A stretch of DNA of 64,000 bases from Cranoglanis bouderius (GCA_023630585.1 CM042548.1:13501027-13565026); one strand, 5' to 3'; positions 41,038 through 53,389 are shown, numbered from the stretch's first letter. Program-made: numbers and translations. The notes: generated by a model not told the origin, from the letters alone.

Positions 41038-42529
41038 CAGCAAGGGTCCTCTTCCTGTAGACCTGATGTCTAATAGCTCTGTAAAAAATGCCGGGTTAGT
41101 TTTAACAACTCAGTTAACTAGGTTTCGCTTGTTGGGTCACGTGACTCAGACGTCGAGACGTCAACCAGAAAAACTCTGAAGTAAAAGAACTCAGCTGGAA
41201 TTGCAAGAAATGTAAGTTTTAGTTCACATTTTTAGGTGGAACTTTTGAAATTATATTTCTGTACCGAAATTGTGTAGACAAAAACCTTTTGTAGTTTAAC
41301 ATTGCCAGTGTTAGCCTGCTGACAAAAACTATGCTAGCTAACGTTACCTAAAGAGGAAAGTTGGCTTTTTTTTGTAACAAATAAGACAAATTAGTATTTT
41401 AAAGATTAGATTGTATAATTATAAGTATAGTTACCATTAAGGTATCTCATTTTGGGTTGCTGCATAACTAATAATGTTACTTCTAGCTAGTTAAAAATTT
41501 CTCTGTAAAGTTATCTCAGATTACCGGCTAGCCCTGGAGTCAACAGCCCAACAACGCAATCATGTTTACCCTCACGCTGACCCGAATTGGGTTATTTTTT
41601 ATCCCAGCTATTTTTAGAATTGTGGACTTAAGTCAGATTATGTTTAACAGGAGAATAACTCTCCGTGTCTCAGCATTAGAAACGACCTGTGGTGCTGTGA
41701 GCAGTCCAGAAATGTATCTTTCTTCTTCTACTTTTCCCTCTTTTCCCTGTGCAGATAAATAAACTGCTTTTGGAAGTGTTGTATCACACTCAGTTCCTCT
41801 GGACCGTCATATTGATCTTCTGTCAGCACTCAATAAATATGAAGACTGCTTGTCCTGACCTTTATTACCTGAATTTTTAACACCTGCCATCAGGAGGATT
41901 CCTGAGCAGAAGAAAGGGACTTTGGGGCTTCGTTTCCATCAGGATTGTTTATACGGATCATCTCCGGGATGATGACACGATATACTGGGGATTTAGAAAT
42001 AAATTTCTGTGAACAGAGCAGAGTTGACAGTATATCTGAAATTTTATATTTGCTCACAAAACATCCGGTTATTAATTGCTTACAAATTTATTACATTTCA
42101 TTTTATTATCATTTTATAATGAAATAATTGAAAATCCACTCACATGTCACAAACTAAATATGATTCATTTTAATCAGAAGCCATAACAAATGCAAACATT
42201 TGCATGCAGCTCCACATGGTAACTTTTATTATATGTGAAGTGTTTTGCAAAATGTGCATCTAAAGAAATCCTGTAAAGTGAAAATGTCTTCAAATATAAA
42301 GAAATTAAAAGTTTATAAGTATCAGAATAATGTTTATGCTGAGCAGTAACCAATAAAACAACCAATAAAGAATTAAATCAAATCATAATTTACCTTTATT
42401 TTTTAATACTGCATACATTGTCTCAGCTACATTGTTTTACGGTTTTCTAAGGAAATCATCTGGTAAAATATTACATATTAAAATATTTAAAGCATTCTGT
42501 TATGTAACAAAGAAAAACATACAGTACTG
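41038..42529. other. Non-coding DNA with one decayed MITE relic
   Basis: Positions 42237-42365 resemble the left third of the MITE at 42532 (TTTGCAAAATGTGCATCTAA, then GAAATCCTGTA and CTTCAAAAT-like blocks, and GAGCAGTAA) but have no terminal repeats. The rest is unrecognised. Confidence 0.45.
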
Positions 42530-42531
42530 TG

Positions 42532-43070
42532 CAAAAGTTTTAGGCACATGCAAAGAAATGCTGTAGAGCAAAGATGCCTTCAAAATCATGAAATTAAATC
42601 TTTCTACATGTAAAAAAAAATAAATAAAAAATAGCGTAAAGAGCAGTAAACAGTAGTAAATGAAACAAAGTCAATATTTGGTGTGACAAAAAAATTTAAA
42701 TAAAAATAAAAATAAAAATAGTAGTCTCCGGTACATTGTGTGCAGTTTTATAAGGAAATGAGCTGGTAAGTTTTATTGAGCATCTTGCAGAACCAGCCAC
42801 AGTTCTTCTGGAGCCTTTGACTTTTGCACTTGCTTCTTATTTTTGCAGCAAAACCCAGCAGCCTTCATTGTGTTTTTAGTCTGAAAAGCGTCTCTTACAT
42901 AATATGCTGCTTTCTTTAATGGCATACAAACATTTTTCTGTAACATTTAATGTTCTGCTGGAAAATGTTTTTTTGTACTGACTTGATAATGTAGAAGTCA
43001 TAAAATAAAAAATCTATAACAAATTTGTACTAAAAAAAAATAGGGTGCCTAAAACTTTTGCACAGTACTG
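42532..43070. mobile_element. Tc1/mariner-type MITE, 539 bp
   Basis: Terminal inverted repeats CAGTACTGTGCAAAAGTTTT and its inverse (ending at 43070) are flanked by TA (42530-42531, 43071-43072). The body is AT-rich with no transposase. It would need a transposase from another Tc1/mariner element to move. Confidence 0.9.
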
Positions 43071-43072
43071 TA

Positions 43073-43588
43073 TATAATTGTTGATGTGGTGACATTTTCT
43101 GTAAAGGGATGTTTTGTGAACGTTCCACAACATTAAATGCATCTATAATAGGATAAAAAGTCATATGACTTTATGGCGTTCTAAAATTTTCAATGGCATA
43201 AGGGGAATAAAACACTGAGAGGAAATTCTGTTAAAATAATCAGTGACATTAACTCCGCTTCATCGAAAAAAAAAAGTTTTATTTTATTTTAAATTATTTT
43301 ACCACAACAGCACCATAAACAGTGTTTTATTACTTAAATATAACATGAAAAAATCCCCAAACTTTACACATTCAAAATCTTTTGATTGGCAACTGTGTTT
43401 TTATGGTTTAATGGTGTGTAATGGTATATTATATATACTGTATCTATAATAGAATATCCATTAGCCTCATAGCAGCGCCTCAGATCAGAGAGTGATTCTT
43501 GAAAAGTTGGATAAAAGAAACACTTGAAGTGGGTGTAATTACAGCAGCAGTGGCGCAGCACGGCATCCGATCTTATTTTAAATAAGCT
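43073..43588. other. Non-coding DNA
   Basis: AT-rich; no gene recognised. Its right end has TTAATGT (43589-43595), the duplicated site of the LINE. Confidence 0.5.
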
Positions 43589-43623
43589 TTAATGTCTTCT
43601 TCTTTTCCTTTTGGCTGTTCCCT

Positions 43624-46600
43624 TCAGGGGTCGCCACAGTGAATCATCTGCCTCCATCTAGCCCTATCCCCTGCATCCTCTTCTCTCAGACCGACTACCT
43701 TCATGTCCTCCTTCACTACATCCATAAACTTCCTCTTTGGTCTTCCTCTCGGCGTCCTGCCTGGCAGCTCTAACCTCAGCATCCTTTTACCGATATATTC
43801 ACTCTCCCTCCTCTGAACATGTCCAAACCATCTCAACCTGGCCTCTCTAACTTTGTCTCCAAAACATCTCACATGTGCTGTCCCCCTGATGTAGTCATTC
43901 CTGATCCTATCCATCCTCGTCACTCCCAAAGAGAACCTCAGCATCTTCAGCTCTGCTACCTCTAACTCTTCCTCCTGTCTTTGCCTCAGTGCAACTGTCT
44001 CCAAACCATACAAAATCGCTGGTCTCACTACTGTCCTGTACACCTTTCCTTTCATTCTTGCTGGTATTCTTTTATCACACAACAGACCTGACACTTTTCT
44101 CCACCCATTCCAACCTGCCTGCACACGCTTCTTCACCTCTTTTCCACACTCCCCGTTGCTCTGGACTGTTGACCCTTAATTTTAAGAAGTACTTAAAATC
44201 CTGCACCTTCTTTATCTCTTCTCCCTGTAACCTCACTGTTCCACTTGGATCCCTCTCATTCACACACATGTATTCTGTCTTGCTGCGACTAACCTTCATT
44301 CCTCTTCTCTCCAGAGCAAACCTCCACCTCTCTAGAGTTTCCTCCACCTGCCCCCTGCTCTCACTACAGATCACAATGTCATCCGCAAACATCATAGTCC
44401 ATGGAGATTCCTGTCTGACCTCATCTGTCAGCCTGTCCATCACCACCGCAAACAAGAAGGAGCTCAGAGCCGATCCTTAATGCAGTCCCACCTTCACCGT
44501 GAACTCCTCTGTCACACCTACCGCACACCTTACCATTGTCCTACTGCTCTCATACATATCCTGCACCACTCTAACATACTTCTCTGCCACTCCAGACCTC
44601 CTCATACAATACCACAGCTCCTCTCTTGGCACCCTGTCATACGCTTTCTCTAAATCTACAAAGACACAATGCAGCTCTTTCTGACCCCCTCTGTACTTCT
44701 CCATCAACATTCTCAAAGCAAATATTGCATCTGTAGTGCTCTTTCTTGGCATGAAACCATACTGCTGCTCACAAATGCTCACTTCTCCCCTTAGCCTTGC
44801 TTCCACTTCTCTTTCCCACAACTTCATTGTATGGCTCATCAGCTTAATACCTCTGTAGTTTCCACAACTCTGCACATCTCCCTTGTTCTTAAAAATCGGC
44901 ACCAAAACACTTCTCCTCCATTCCTCAGGCATCCTCTCACTCTCTAAGACCTCGTTGAACAACCTAGTTAAAAACTCTACTGCCATCTCTCCTAGACACT
45001 TCCATACCTCCACTGGTATGTCATCAGGACCAACCGCCTTTCCTCTCTGCATCCTCTTCAAAGCTCTCCTAACGTCACCCTTGCTAATCCTTTCTACTTC
45101 CTGCTCAGCAATATTTGCCTCTACTACTCTTCTCTCTCTGTCATTTTCCTCATTCATCAGTTCCTCAAAGTACTCCTTCCATCTTTCCCGCACCCTCCTG
45201 TCACCTGTCAACACATTTCCATCTCTATTTTTAATCACTCTAACCTGCTGCACATCCTTACCATCTCTATCCATCTGCCTCGCCAACCGATACAAATCCC
45301 TCTCACCTTCCTTACTATCTAACCTTGCATACATGTCCTCATAAGCTTTCTGTTTGGCCTTTGCCACCTCTGTCTTAACCTCACGCTGCATCTCCCTATA
45401 TTCCTGTCTACTTTCCTCCGTCCTCTCACTATCCCACTTCTTCCTAGCTAACCTCTTCTTCTGGATACTCTCCTGAACTTCCTCATTCCACCACCAAGTT
45501 TCCTTGTCTTCTTTCCTCCTTCCAGATGACACACCTAGCACCTCCCTACCTGTCTCCCTGATCACTTTGGCTGTAGTAGTCCAGTCATCTGGAAGCACCT
45601 CCTGACCACCTAAAGCCTGTCTCAACTCCTCCCTGAAAACCGCACAGCACGCTTCCTTTTCCAACTTCCACCACTTTGTCTTCTGCTCTGCCTTTGCTCT
45701 CTTCATCTTCCTCACCACCAGAGTCATCTTACACACCACCATCCAATGCTGTCTAGCTACACTCTCTCCTACCACTACTTTGCAATCGCTAATCTCCATC
45801 AGATTACAGTGTCTACATAAGATATAGTCCACCTGTGTGCTCCTGCCACCACTCTTATATGTCACCCTGTGTTCCTGCCTCTTCTGAAAGTACGTGTTCA
45901 CCACAGCCATCTCCATACTTTTAGCAAAGTCTACCAACCTCTGTCCTTCTGGGTTCCTTACCTGAAGACCAAACTTGCCCATCACTTCCTCATCCCCACT
46001 ATTCCCTTCACCAACATGTCCATTAAAGTCTGCCCCTGTCACCACTCTCTCACATCTGGGAACACTCTGCATCACTTCCTCAAGCTCGCTCCAGAATCTG
46101 TCTTTCTCCTCTTGCTCACAACCTACTTGTGGAGCGTAAGCACTAACAACATTCAACATCACACCTTCAATTTCCAGCTTCAGACTCATCAACCTATCTG
46201 ACACTCTCTTTACCTCCAGAACATTCTTCACAAACTCCTCCTTCAGGATCACTCCTACTCCATTTCTCTTCCTGTCCACCCCATGATAAAACAGTTTAAA
46301 CCCTGCTCCAATGCTTCTAGCCTTGCTCCCTTTCCACCTGGTCTCCTGGACACACAGAATGTCAACTTTCCTCCTCTGCATCATATCTACCAGCTCTCTG
46401 CCTTTACCTGTCATCGTACCAACATTCAAAGTCCCTACTTTCAGTCCTAAACTCTTGCCTTTCCTCTTCTCTCTCTGCCTACAGACACGTCTTCCTCCTC
46501 TAACGGCACCGATGGCGGTCGTTGTTAACCCGGGCCCTGACCGATCCGGTATGGAAGTCATGTTAGTGATTCGCATATTGAATTTGGCAAAAGCTTTACG

Positions 46601-46666
46601 TCGGATGCCCTTCCTGACACAACCCTCTCTATTTATCCGGGCTTGGGACCGGCACAAAAAGTCCAC
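43624..46666 (-). pseudogene. LINE endonuclease-reverse transcriptase
   Basis: The ATG is at 46666. The apurinic-type endonuclease comes first: LKVGTLNVGTMTGKG, ILCVQETRWKG with the catalytic Glu, NVVSAYAPQVG, GADFNGHVGEG and a late QHWMVV. A Lys/Glu-rich linker follows, then RT: GPDDIPVEVWK, VLVPIFKNKGD, NYRGIKLMSH, QYGFMPRKSTTDAIF, VFVDLEKAYDRVPRE, and FADDIVICSE with the catalytic pair. The C-terminal part ends LRWFGHVQRRESE and GRPKRKF. TAA at 44477 breaks the frame between RT motifs, and a frameshift near 44150 separates the last 170 codons. The long plus-strand frames over this region are shadows. Confidence 0.92.
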
Positions 46667-46684
46667 TGGCTTGTGACCTCCTGT

Positions 46685-46821
46685 GGCTAGATTAATAACA
46701 ACTGCTTAGCATATACAGTCACCAGTGCCCAGTGGCCAGAGTAGGTTTCGGTCCAGGGCTCCCGTGGGTCCTTGAGCTCCATAGTCCGACATCCTAACTA
46801 CTGGACTACGGAAGGCCGGCC
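46685..46821 (-). promoter_or_regulatory. tRNA-like 5' head of the LINE
   Basis: Read on the minus strand from 46821: TAGTCCAGTAGTTAGG resembles a polymerase III A box, and GGACCGAAACC, about 45 nt further, resembles a B box. It lies at the very 5' end, inside the target duplication. It could be an internal promoter gained from a tRNA or SINE. The full tRNA fold is not evident. Confidence 0.4.
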
Positions 46822-46828
46822 TTAATGT

Positions 46829-47105
46829 AGCCTTGCTTTTAGAATGAAGTGCAATTCAATCAGGAAAAAAAAAGAAAACGATGCAGGTAAACCACAGGCT
46901 GTTATACTTTACTGAGCACACTGAGATTCAGGAGCACCACAGCTACTGTTCAGCATCTGTAATAATATGTAATAATATATATATAAGTGGAAAATAAGGA
47001 GGTGAAATGAATATTAGCTTTACAGCTAAAGGGAAGTGTCTTAGTGGACTTCATCAGTGTTCTAAAAAAAAAAAAATGAATATGATCACATGGAGCCCCA
47101 GTCCA
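46829..47105. other. Non-coding DNA
   Basis: Nothing recognised. Confidence 0.5.
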
Positions 47106-47353
47106 TGTTGATATTCCTGAAATTTCTGCCTCATTTCTGGTATGACAGAACATTCAGAAGTTAGCGCTTGATGCTAAGTGTAATTAAAATGTAATTTTAG
47201 TCATACTGAATCTTTTTTTGCCAGCAATTTACCAACACTTCTGAGAGAAATGTTGATATTCCCAACTTTCCTGTTTCATTTCCGGTATGACAGATCTCTC
47301 AGAAGTTAGCACTTGATGCTACATGTAATTATAATGTAATTTTAGTCATAAGG

Positions 47354-47393
<40 letters not shown>

Positions 47394-47575
47394 ACAATTT
47401 ACCAACACTTCTGAGAGAAATGTTGATGTTCCTGAAGTTTCTGTTACATTTCCGGTATGACAGAAGTTAGCGCTTGATGCTAAGTGTAATTAGTCATATG
47501 GGGACCCTTTTTCTGTAATTTACCAACACATTTGAGAGAAATGTTGATCCTGAAGTTTCTCTCTTATTTCTAGTG
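47106..47575. repeat. Tandem repeat, about 150-bp unit, three copies and a remnant
   Basis: Units start at about 47107, 47252, 47425 and 47543 with GTTGAT..CCTGAA-TTTCTG. Each holds CCGGTATGACAGA-like, TTAGCGCTTGATGCTA and TTTACCAACACTTCTGAGAG. In the second unit a pyrimidine stretch has grown into (TC)n (47355-47392), so the unit lengths differ. Non-coding. Confidence 0.85.
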
Positions 47576-48195
47576 TTCGTCTCCCTTTACAGTGTTTGTA
47601 TAAAACTCATGCTAGCTAGATAAACCATTAGCCTCACTGATGAGTAAGTTATTAGTGACTTCCCAGTTGCTTAGCAACAGTGTTCTCATGAAATTAATAC
47701 ACCCAAACCTGTATAATCAGAATCATCCATCTGAGAGGAGTTTAAAACATTTAAACATGATGTTATTGAGTTCATGGGGAGTTTAAGTGTAGGCGGACTC
47801 ATAGTGCTGCCGTTTCTGGTTGTCAGCGTTCTCCTGGATATACTATTGCGTGGGAAGAATGCGAGTTGTTAAGGATGGGTGAACACTACAGCCTACCTTC
47901 TGTTCTCCCCTGTGTCTTATTCCTTTTTCCCGTTTGAATTTTTTTGTGGTGTTTTAAAGGTACATTTGGGATTTGTGCTTTCCTAGTCATAATCCGACTG
48001 AGCCATTTGGAAGGAAATCATTTTAAGGAATAATGTTGGATGATAAACCTTTTAAAGCAATCAATTTACCATGGGTTCTTTTTTGGGGTGAGTGATAAAT
48101 CTGTATAGAAATCCGTTTAAGCTTAATCCTTTAATATCAGTATTGTCTCATTTTTTAATTGATATTATACACCAAAATTGATTTTCTATATCACC
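47576..48195. other. Non-coding DNA
   Basis: No gene or repeat recognised. Confidence 0.5.
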
Positions 48196-48270
48196 AAATC
48201 ACAGGTTTATATTAATGCGCTCATTCTGATACGATATTGTTTTTATGTGGTACAGCAGACGCTCCACATA
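48196..48270 (+). repeat. Dispersed repeat R1, copy 3, left half
   Basis: AAATCACAGGTTTATATTAATGCG and following match the R1 copies at 2378 and 38369. Split by Tc1-B; the right half (TTTATTTAACATTTATGGAAGGAG) is at 49665-49745. Confidence 0.7.
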
Positions 48271-48519
48271 CAGTGGGGGAAAAAAGTATTTGATCCCCTG
48301 CTGATTTTGTACGTTTGCCCACTGACAAAGAAATGATCAGTCTATAATTTTAATGGTAGGTGTATTTTAACAGTGAGAGACAGAATAACAACAAAAAAAA
48401 TCCAGAAAAACTCATTTAAAAAAAGTCATAAATTGATTTTCATTTTAATGAGGGAAATAAGTATTTGACCCCTTCACCTTAGTACTTGGTGGCAAAACCC
48501 TTGTTGGCAATCACAGAGG

Positions 48520-49366
48520 TCAGACGTTTCTTGTAGTTGGCCACCAGGTTTGTACACATCTCAGGAGGGATTTTGTCCCACTCCTCTTTGCAGATCCTCT
48601 CCAAGTCATTAAGGTCATTTTCAATGCCCTGGCTGAAGGAAGGAGGTTCTCAGCCAAGATTTGACGGTACATGGCCCCGTCCATCGTCCCTTTCATGCGG
48701 TGCAGTTGTCCTGTCCCCTTAGCAGAAAAACACCCCCCAAAGCATAATGTTCCCACCTCCATGTTTGACGGTGGGGATGGTGTTATGACTTGGGTTCATA
48801 GGCAGCATTCCTCCTCCTCCAAACACGGTGAGTTGAGTTGATGCCAAAGAGATCTGACCACACCTGACCACAACACTTTCACCCAGTTCTCCTCTGAATC
48901 ATTCAGGCTTACTTCAGACGGGCCTATACATGTGCTTTCTTGAGCAGGGGGACCTTGCGGGCATGGAAGGATTTCAGTCCTTCACGGCGTAGTGTGATAC
49001 CAATTGTTTTCTTGGTGACTATGGTCCCAGTTGCCTTGAGATCATTAACAAGATCCTCCCGTGTAGTTCTGGGCTGATTCCTCACCGTTCTCATGATCAT
49101 TGAAACTCCACGAGGTGAGATCTTGCATGGAGCCGCAGACCGAGGGAGACTGACCGTTTCTTCCATTTGCGAATAATCGCACCAACTGTTGTCACCTTCT
49201 CACCAAGCTGCTTGGCGATGGTCTTGTAGCCCATTCCAGCCTTGTGTAAGTCTACAATCTTGTCTCTGACATCCTTGGACAGCTCTTTGGTCTTGGCCAT
49301 GGTGGAGTGTTTGGAATCTGATTGATTGATTGCTTCTGTGGACAGTTGTCTTTTTACAGGTAACAA
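48520..49366 (-). pseudogene. Tc1-B transposase, frameshifted
   Basis: The N-terminal part begins in the frame 49366-49097, probably at MAKTKELSKDVRDKIVDLHK, with helix-turn-helix sequence GYKTIAKQLGEKVTTVGAII. The second DNA-binding part is in another frame (49166-48924: RTVRNQPRTTREDLVNDLKA). The catalytic part (48900-48520) is scattered over more frames, with a deletion. The family enzyme is about 340 residues of DDE type; this copy is inactive. Confidence 0.88.
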
Positions 49367-49367
49367 A

Positions 49368-49412
49368 CTGAGATTAGGAGCACTCCCTTAAAGAGAGTGC
49401 TCCTAATCTCAG
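49368..49412. repeat. 18-bp perfect hairpin in the Tc1-B leader
   Basis: CTGAGATTAGGAGCACTC and its exact inverse enclose the 9-nt loop CCTTAAAGA, just upstream of the transposase start. Outside the stem, GGTAA and TTACC extend the symmetry. Its role is unknown to me; it could affect translation or be a leftover of an inner repeat. Confidence 0.9.
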
Positions 49413-49664
49413 CTCATTACCTGTGTAAAAGACACCTGGGAGCCAGAAATCTTGCTGATTGATAGGGGATCAAATACGTATTTCCCTCATTACAGTGCAA
49501 ATCAATTTATAACATTTTTGAATTCCTTTTTTTTTGGATTTTTTTTGTTGTTATTCTGTCTCTCACTGTTAAAACACACCTACCATTAAAATTATAGACT
49601 GATCATTTCTTTGTCAGTAGGCAGACGTACAAAATCAGCAGGAAAAACTTTTTCCTCCCCACTG

Positions 49665-49745
49665 TAAACTGATTAAAAAATATTATGTTTTCTGTGTAAT
49701 GTTTATTTAACATTTATGGAAGGAGTCTCCAGTGTCAGAACAGTA
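49665..49745 (+). repeat. Dispersed repeat R1, copy 3, right half
   Basis: Contains TTTAACATTTATGGAAGGAG and CTCCAGTGTCAG, which continue the half at 48196-48270 after Tc1-B is removed. Confidence 0.65.
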
Positions 49746-50794
49746 ATTTCCTGTCAATCTCTCTGAGCCACATTTATGCTTATGAATAGATTTAATTTGT
49801 ATTTATTTAAGATCTATTTAACATAATTCCATGTTATGGCTCTGCAGTGTTATCAGAAATGACAATAGTCTCACCTTTTAAATGTTCAGATTTGTTCAAA
49901 AGTTGGTCGAGGTTCAGCACACAGCACATTCCCACTCCAGCCAACTCTCCAATCTGCTCCATCAGCATTAATAATGAGGAGGAGGATATGATGAACGACA
50001 ATCATTTATTACAGCCCGACCTTCAGCCTGAATTTCTCATCTCCAGTCTTTCTGGCTTTCAGTGACCTACAAGAGTTCTAGAAATATTAATCATGTCCTG
50101 TAATTTACTGCGATTTTTTTTATCATTCCCAGACACAGTGGCATCTCAAATGCATGAAAAAACAACATATTTGTTACCAAACACTCCAACATGCAGGTCT
50201 GTTCCTCCAACAAAACATTTCACACAGCTCTGAGCTATGAATAAAATGTCTCATTTTCCAAGAAATGCTGCTCAGAGCTAAATAAATTATTTTAAACTTA
50301 ACTCTAAAGTCTCTGTTTCACGTAACCCTCATATTCCAGCGCTAAGTTTTTAATCATTACTTGAGTAGCTATTCAGTAAATCTAGCTAGATTGTATTATC
50401 TTGCTATAAAATAAGCTAGCTAGAGTTCAAATGGATGGCTAAATAGCTAGCTGCTAGCAAACAAGTTGTCCTATGTATTAGCATACAAACGTTTCGAGAT
50501 GTGGCTTTTGCATTTTGTTGCAATTAAAAACAGCTAGCTAGCATTACAATGAGTATGCTAGCTAAACATAAAAAAGCAACTTAGCTTATAGTGCCATAGA
50601 ATTAGGTACTAAATTTAGCTAGCATATTAGTGTTTCACAGAAGAGTTGTCATTACAGTAAAAAGACTAAAAAAATCATTATGTTCATTAAGTAGGTGCTA
50701 CACTGGATGCTGGATCTAGATAATACCCTGAACACATTTTGAGATTTTGACAATGCAATGTTCAAATAAAATGTTACCAAAAATCTAGAACCCT
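49746..50794. other. Non-coding DNA rich in AGCTAGCT-type words
   Basis: 50375-50640 has many short GCTAGC and TAGCTA palindromes, without a clear period. No gene recognised. Confidence 0.5.
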
Positions 50795-51113
50795 AGAACC
50801 CTTGTGGAGTGGTTTCCCCATCTTAACTATACAAAGAAACCCACTGAAGAACCTTTTTTTCTATCAGTCGACTTTATCATTCACTCTTAAAATTAAAGGT
50901 TATTCAGGGGAGCTTTACAGCACCATAGGTTCTGCAAAGGACCTTTTTCTTGTCAAGAACCATTTTTCATTGTATAAGGTTCTTGAGTTGAGCTGTGTGG
51001 TGCTTTGGAGATTAAAGAAGTTCTTTATGTTTCATTATAGGTTCTTCCAGAGCATTGGTTCTTCAAGGTATCATCCCTTAACAGGTTAAAGTGAACCCTA
51101 TAAGGTTCTTTGT
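50795..51113. repeat. Degenerate repeat rich in GGTTCTT and AAGAACC
   Basis: GGTTCTT-type words recur about every 40-60 bp, with AAGAACC in inverse. A related stretch lies at about 62515-62810. This fits an old dispersed fish repeat. A 95-codon frame runs through it without a family motif. It is cut on the right by the LTR fragment. Confidence 0.55.
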
Positions 51114-51671
51114 GTTTCAATGCGTGTTGTTGTTTTTAAAGACATCACCAACGCACACGCCTCTCTGGGCTATTGACCAATCAGGAAGTTGGACTTATTG
51201 GCGGGATGAACTCTCTTTGTCTGGTCTCAGACCTGAATTTGCATGTCCTGGGAGGAGCCGGTTGAAACTGTATTATGTATGAATTAGGAAAAAGCATGAA
51301 ATAAATGTATCCCATCGTAATATGATATGCATAATCAATCAAAGCATCAAGAGACGATTAACTAGACACCAGATTCGATGGAATTGGAAAATATTACAGG
51401 TAAAACATGGTTACAGATATTTAAAATGATATCCTAAATTAAACTATCCAAAATCATCCTAGCTTGGTTACATAGGCACACAATACATGCAAACACGAAT
51501 ACATCAAACTATTTGGGCATCAAATAATTACATATAATTACACGTTACATTCAAGAGAGATTTTCCATTGTGTGTGGAAGGTAAGCTTGTGTGTGTGCGT
51601 GCGTGCACGTGTAGGCAGCTTGTGTGTGTGTGTGTGTGTGTGTGTGCGCGTGTGCGCGTATGTGTGCGTGT

Positions 51672-51739
<68 letters not shown>

Positions 51740-51934
51740 AGGGGGGGAGGTTGGTCGTTAGAATTCCAAAGGTATCTGGTCAAAGGATAAAAGGGGGGGT
51801 CAGTCAGACATCCCAGTTAGACTGGAGCCAAAATGGTCATTAAACAGATAGGGATTTAAAGCTCCAAGAAAAAGAAACTTCTTTGCTAAGTCCAGGTTGA
51901 TTCAGAAATCAGTTTGATACTGTCAGACGTTACA
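51114..51934 (-). mobile_element. Truncated subfamily B LTR
   Basis: Matches LTR1 from about 5917 to its end and the last part of LTR2, ending CAGACGTTACA at 51934. The other end is missing. It holds a TG/CG-rich microsatellite with a long (TG)n at about 51676-51734, at the position shared by the other LTR copies. No target duplication can be set because of the truncation. Confidence 0.88.
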
Positions 51935-52367
51935 TGTGTATCAGCTAGAAAGTAAATAGATGAATATAATAGTAATTAAGTAATTAAATAACTAAAATAA
52001 GAAGAAATTAATTATTATTAAATGACAAATAAGTTATTATTAAATGATAAATAAACAAAACCAAATAAATGCAATTCCTACTTGTAAGTTATTTATTTAT
52101 TTATTTATTTATTTGTAAGCCACTCGAGTTTACTTTTGGCATAGCATGACTCATCCGTGACTACATTCTACCCAAAAAACCCCAATAATTAAAAAGAATA
52201 ATAAATTATACAGCTGGTTTTGATGCACAGTAATTCTTACTTAGACACTTATTAGGTTTATTTAATCAAATTTGTAGTTACAGTTTTAAATTAATATTTG
52301 AATGAGCCTGAGTTTAACTAGTTTTTAGATATAAACCAAAAGGATTGTAACGTGATTTGTGAAATAC

Positions 52368-52370
<3 letters not shown>
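51935..52370. other. AT-rich non-coding DNA
   Basis: Contains a short (TTTA)n at about 52088-52115. No gene. Confidence 0.5.

Positions 52371-52444
<74 letters not shown>
52371..52444. repeat. (AC)n microsatellite
   Basis: About 73 bp of AC. Confidence 0.97.
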
Positions 52445-52446
<2 letters not shown>

Positions 52447-53389
52447 GTAGCTGGCATGCTAACACATGTACCCCAAATTTAAGACAAACTTCTTCCAAAC
52501 TTCTCGACTTCACACATCCTGCTAAAACGTCCTTCAGATAAAACATAGCAGGAACTTCCTTCATCCTGATGCTAAATTAATTCCCAAACTACTTAATATC
52601 CCGCTCACTGGCCGCTCCAGGTGAGAGTTGTTAAAATGCTGATCCAGTGTTTGCTGCCCTTGTAATGTGGCCCAGAACCTGAGGTGGTAAAATAATCCGC
52701 CACTGAGAGCCGAAATGAACGAGGGAGCGAAAAGAATAATTGGTTTGAAACTGATCCTCCGTGGAGGAGATTTACTTTCCATCTAATTAGTCTGGACAAG
52801 AGAGCGTATCTGTTTGTTTAAATGAAGCGGATGTTGAAATAAGAGGAACACCGAACCGAACACTTTTAATAAATTGCCTCCAGATCAAAAACTCAGAAAA
52901 GGTAACGACGTCTAACTGCGAGCATTTTCGTAGTAAAAAAGAGTAGTTTTAAAGATGATAGTTTAACCAACATGGAGTTCTGCTTTCTCTAAACGTAGTC
53001 AACGAATTGTCCAGGAAGTTTGCTTCAAGGTTGCTGTACTGTAGCTACAAGTAATGGATATTTAAAGCCACAGTTTTAGCATTGTGATGAATAACTGCAT
53101 GTCTGAATCTCAAACGGAGTCACAGTAGTAGCCTCGGGACAATTCATAGTCACTCCATACCAGCATCAGACTCAGAAAGGAGGCGTGGCCTAAAGTTTAA
53201 AGGTGGAGTTGTTCAGTAGAAGTGTTTCAGATGATCATATGCAAATGAAACTTTCGTTATTCGGGCTCTTGTCTGGTGTATCCGCTTCAGCGCATCATCA
53301 CATTTGTGTTTTGTTTCATCGTGTTTGTATCATACACTTTTATTGGGATAAAAAACATCAAATCTTAGAGCTCTCAAGCAGAAGATGGA
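52445..53389. other. Non-coding DNA
   Basis: No gene recognised. Short frames at 52561-52799 (minus) and 53203-53394 (plus) have no motif. Confidence 0.5.

Larger units (their letters stand above)
43596..46821 (-). mobile_element. RTE-type LINE, full length
   Basis: 3226 bp between two copies of TTAATGT (43589-43595 and 46822-46828). The 3' end on the minus strand is a short A/G-rich tail (AAAAGGAAAAGAAGAAG), as in RTE elements. The single long frame encodes an endonuclease and RT. The 5' end has a tRNA-like stretch. Completeness is supported by the target duplication on both sides. Confidence 0.88.
48271..49664 (-). mobile_element. Tc1-like DNA transposon (Tc1-B), 1394 bp
   Basis: The ends are CAGTGGGGGAAAAAAGTA and its near inverse (TTTTTCCTCCCCACTG), flanked by TA (48269-48270, 49665-49666). 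Terminal inverted repeats are about 200 bp (48271-48474 and 49465-49664). The transposase on the minus strand is broken. It differs in sequence from Tc1-A. Confidence 0.95.

Noticed and set aside
44499..46676. Plus-strand Ser/Leu/Thr-rich frames, including one of 153 codons
   Set aside because: They are antisense shadows of the LINE endonuclease-RT, which has full motifs on the minus strand.
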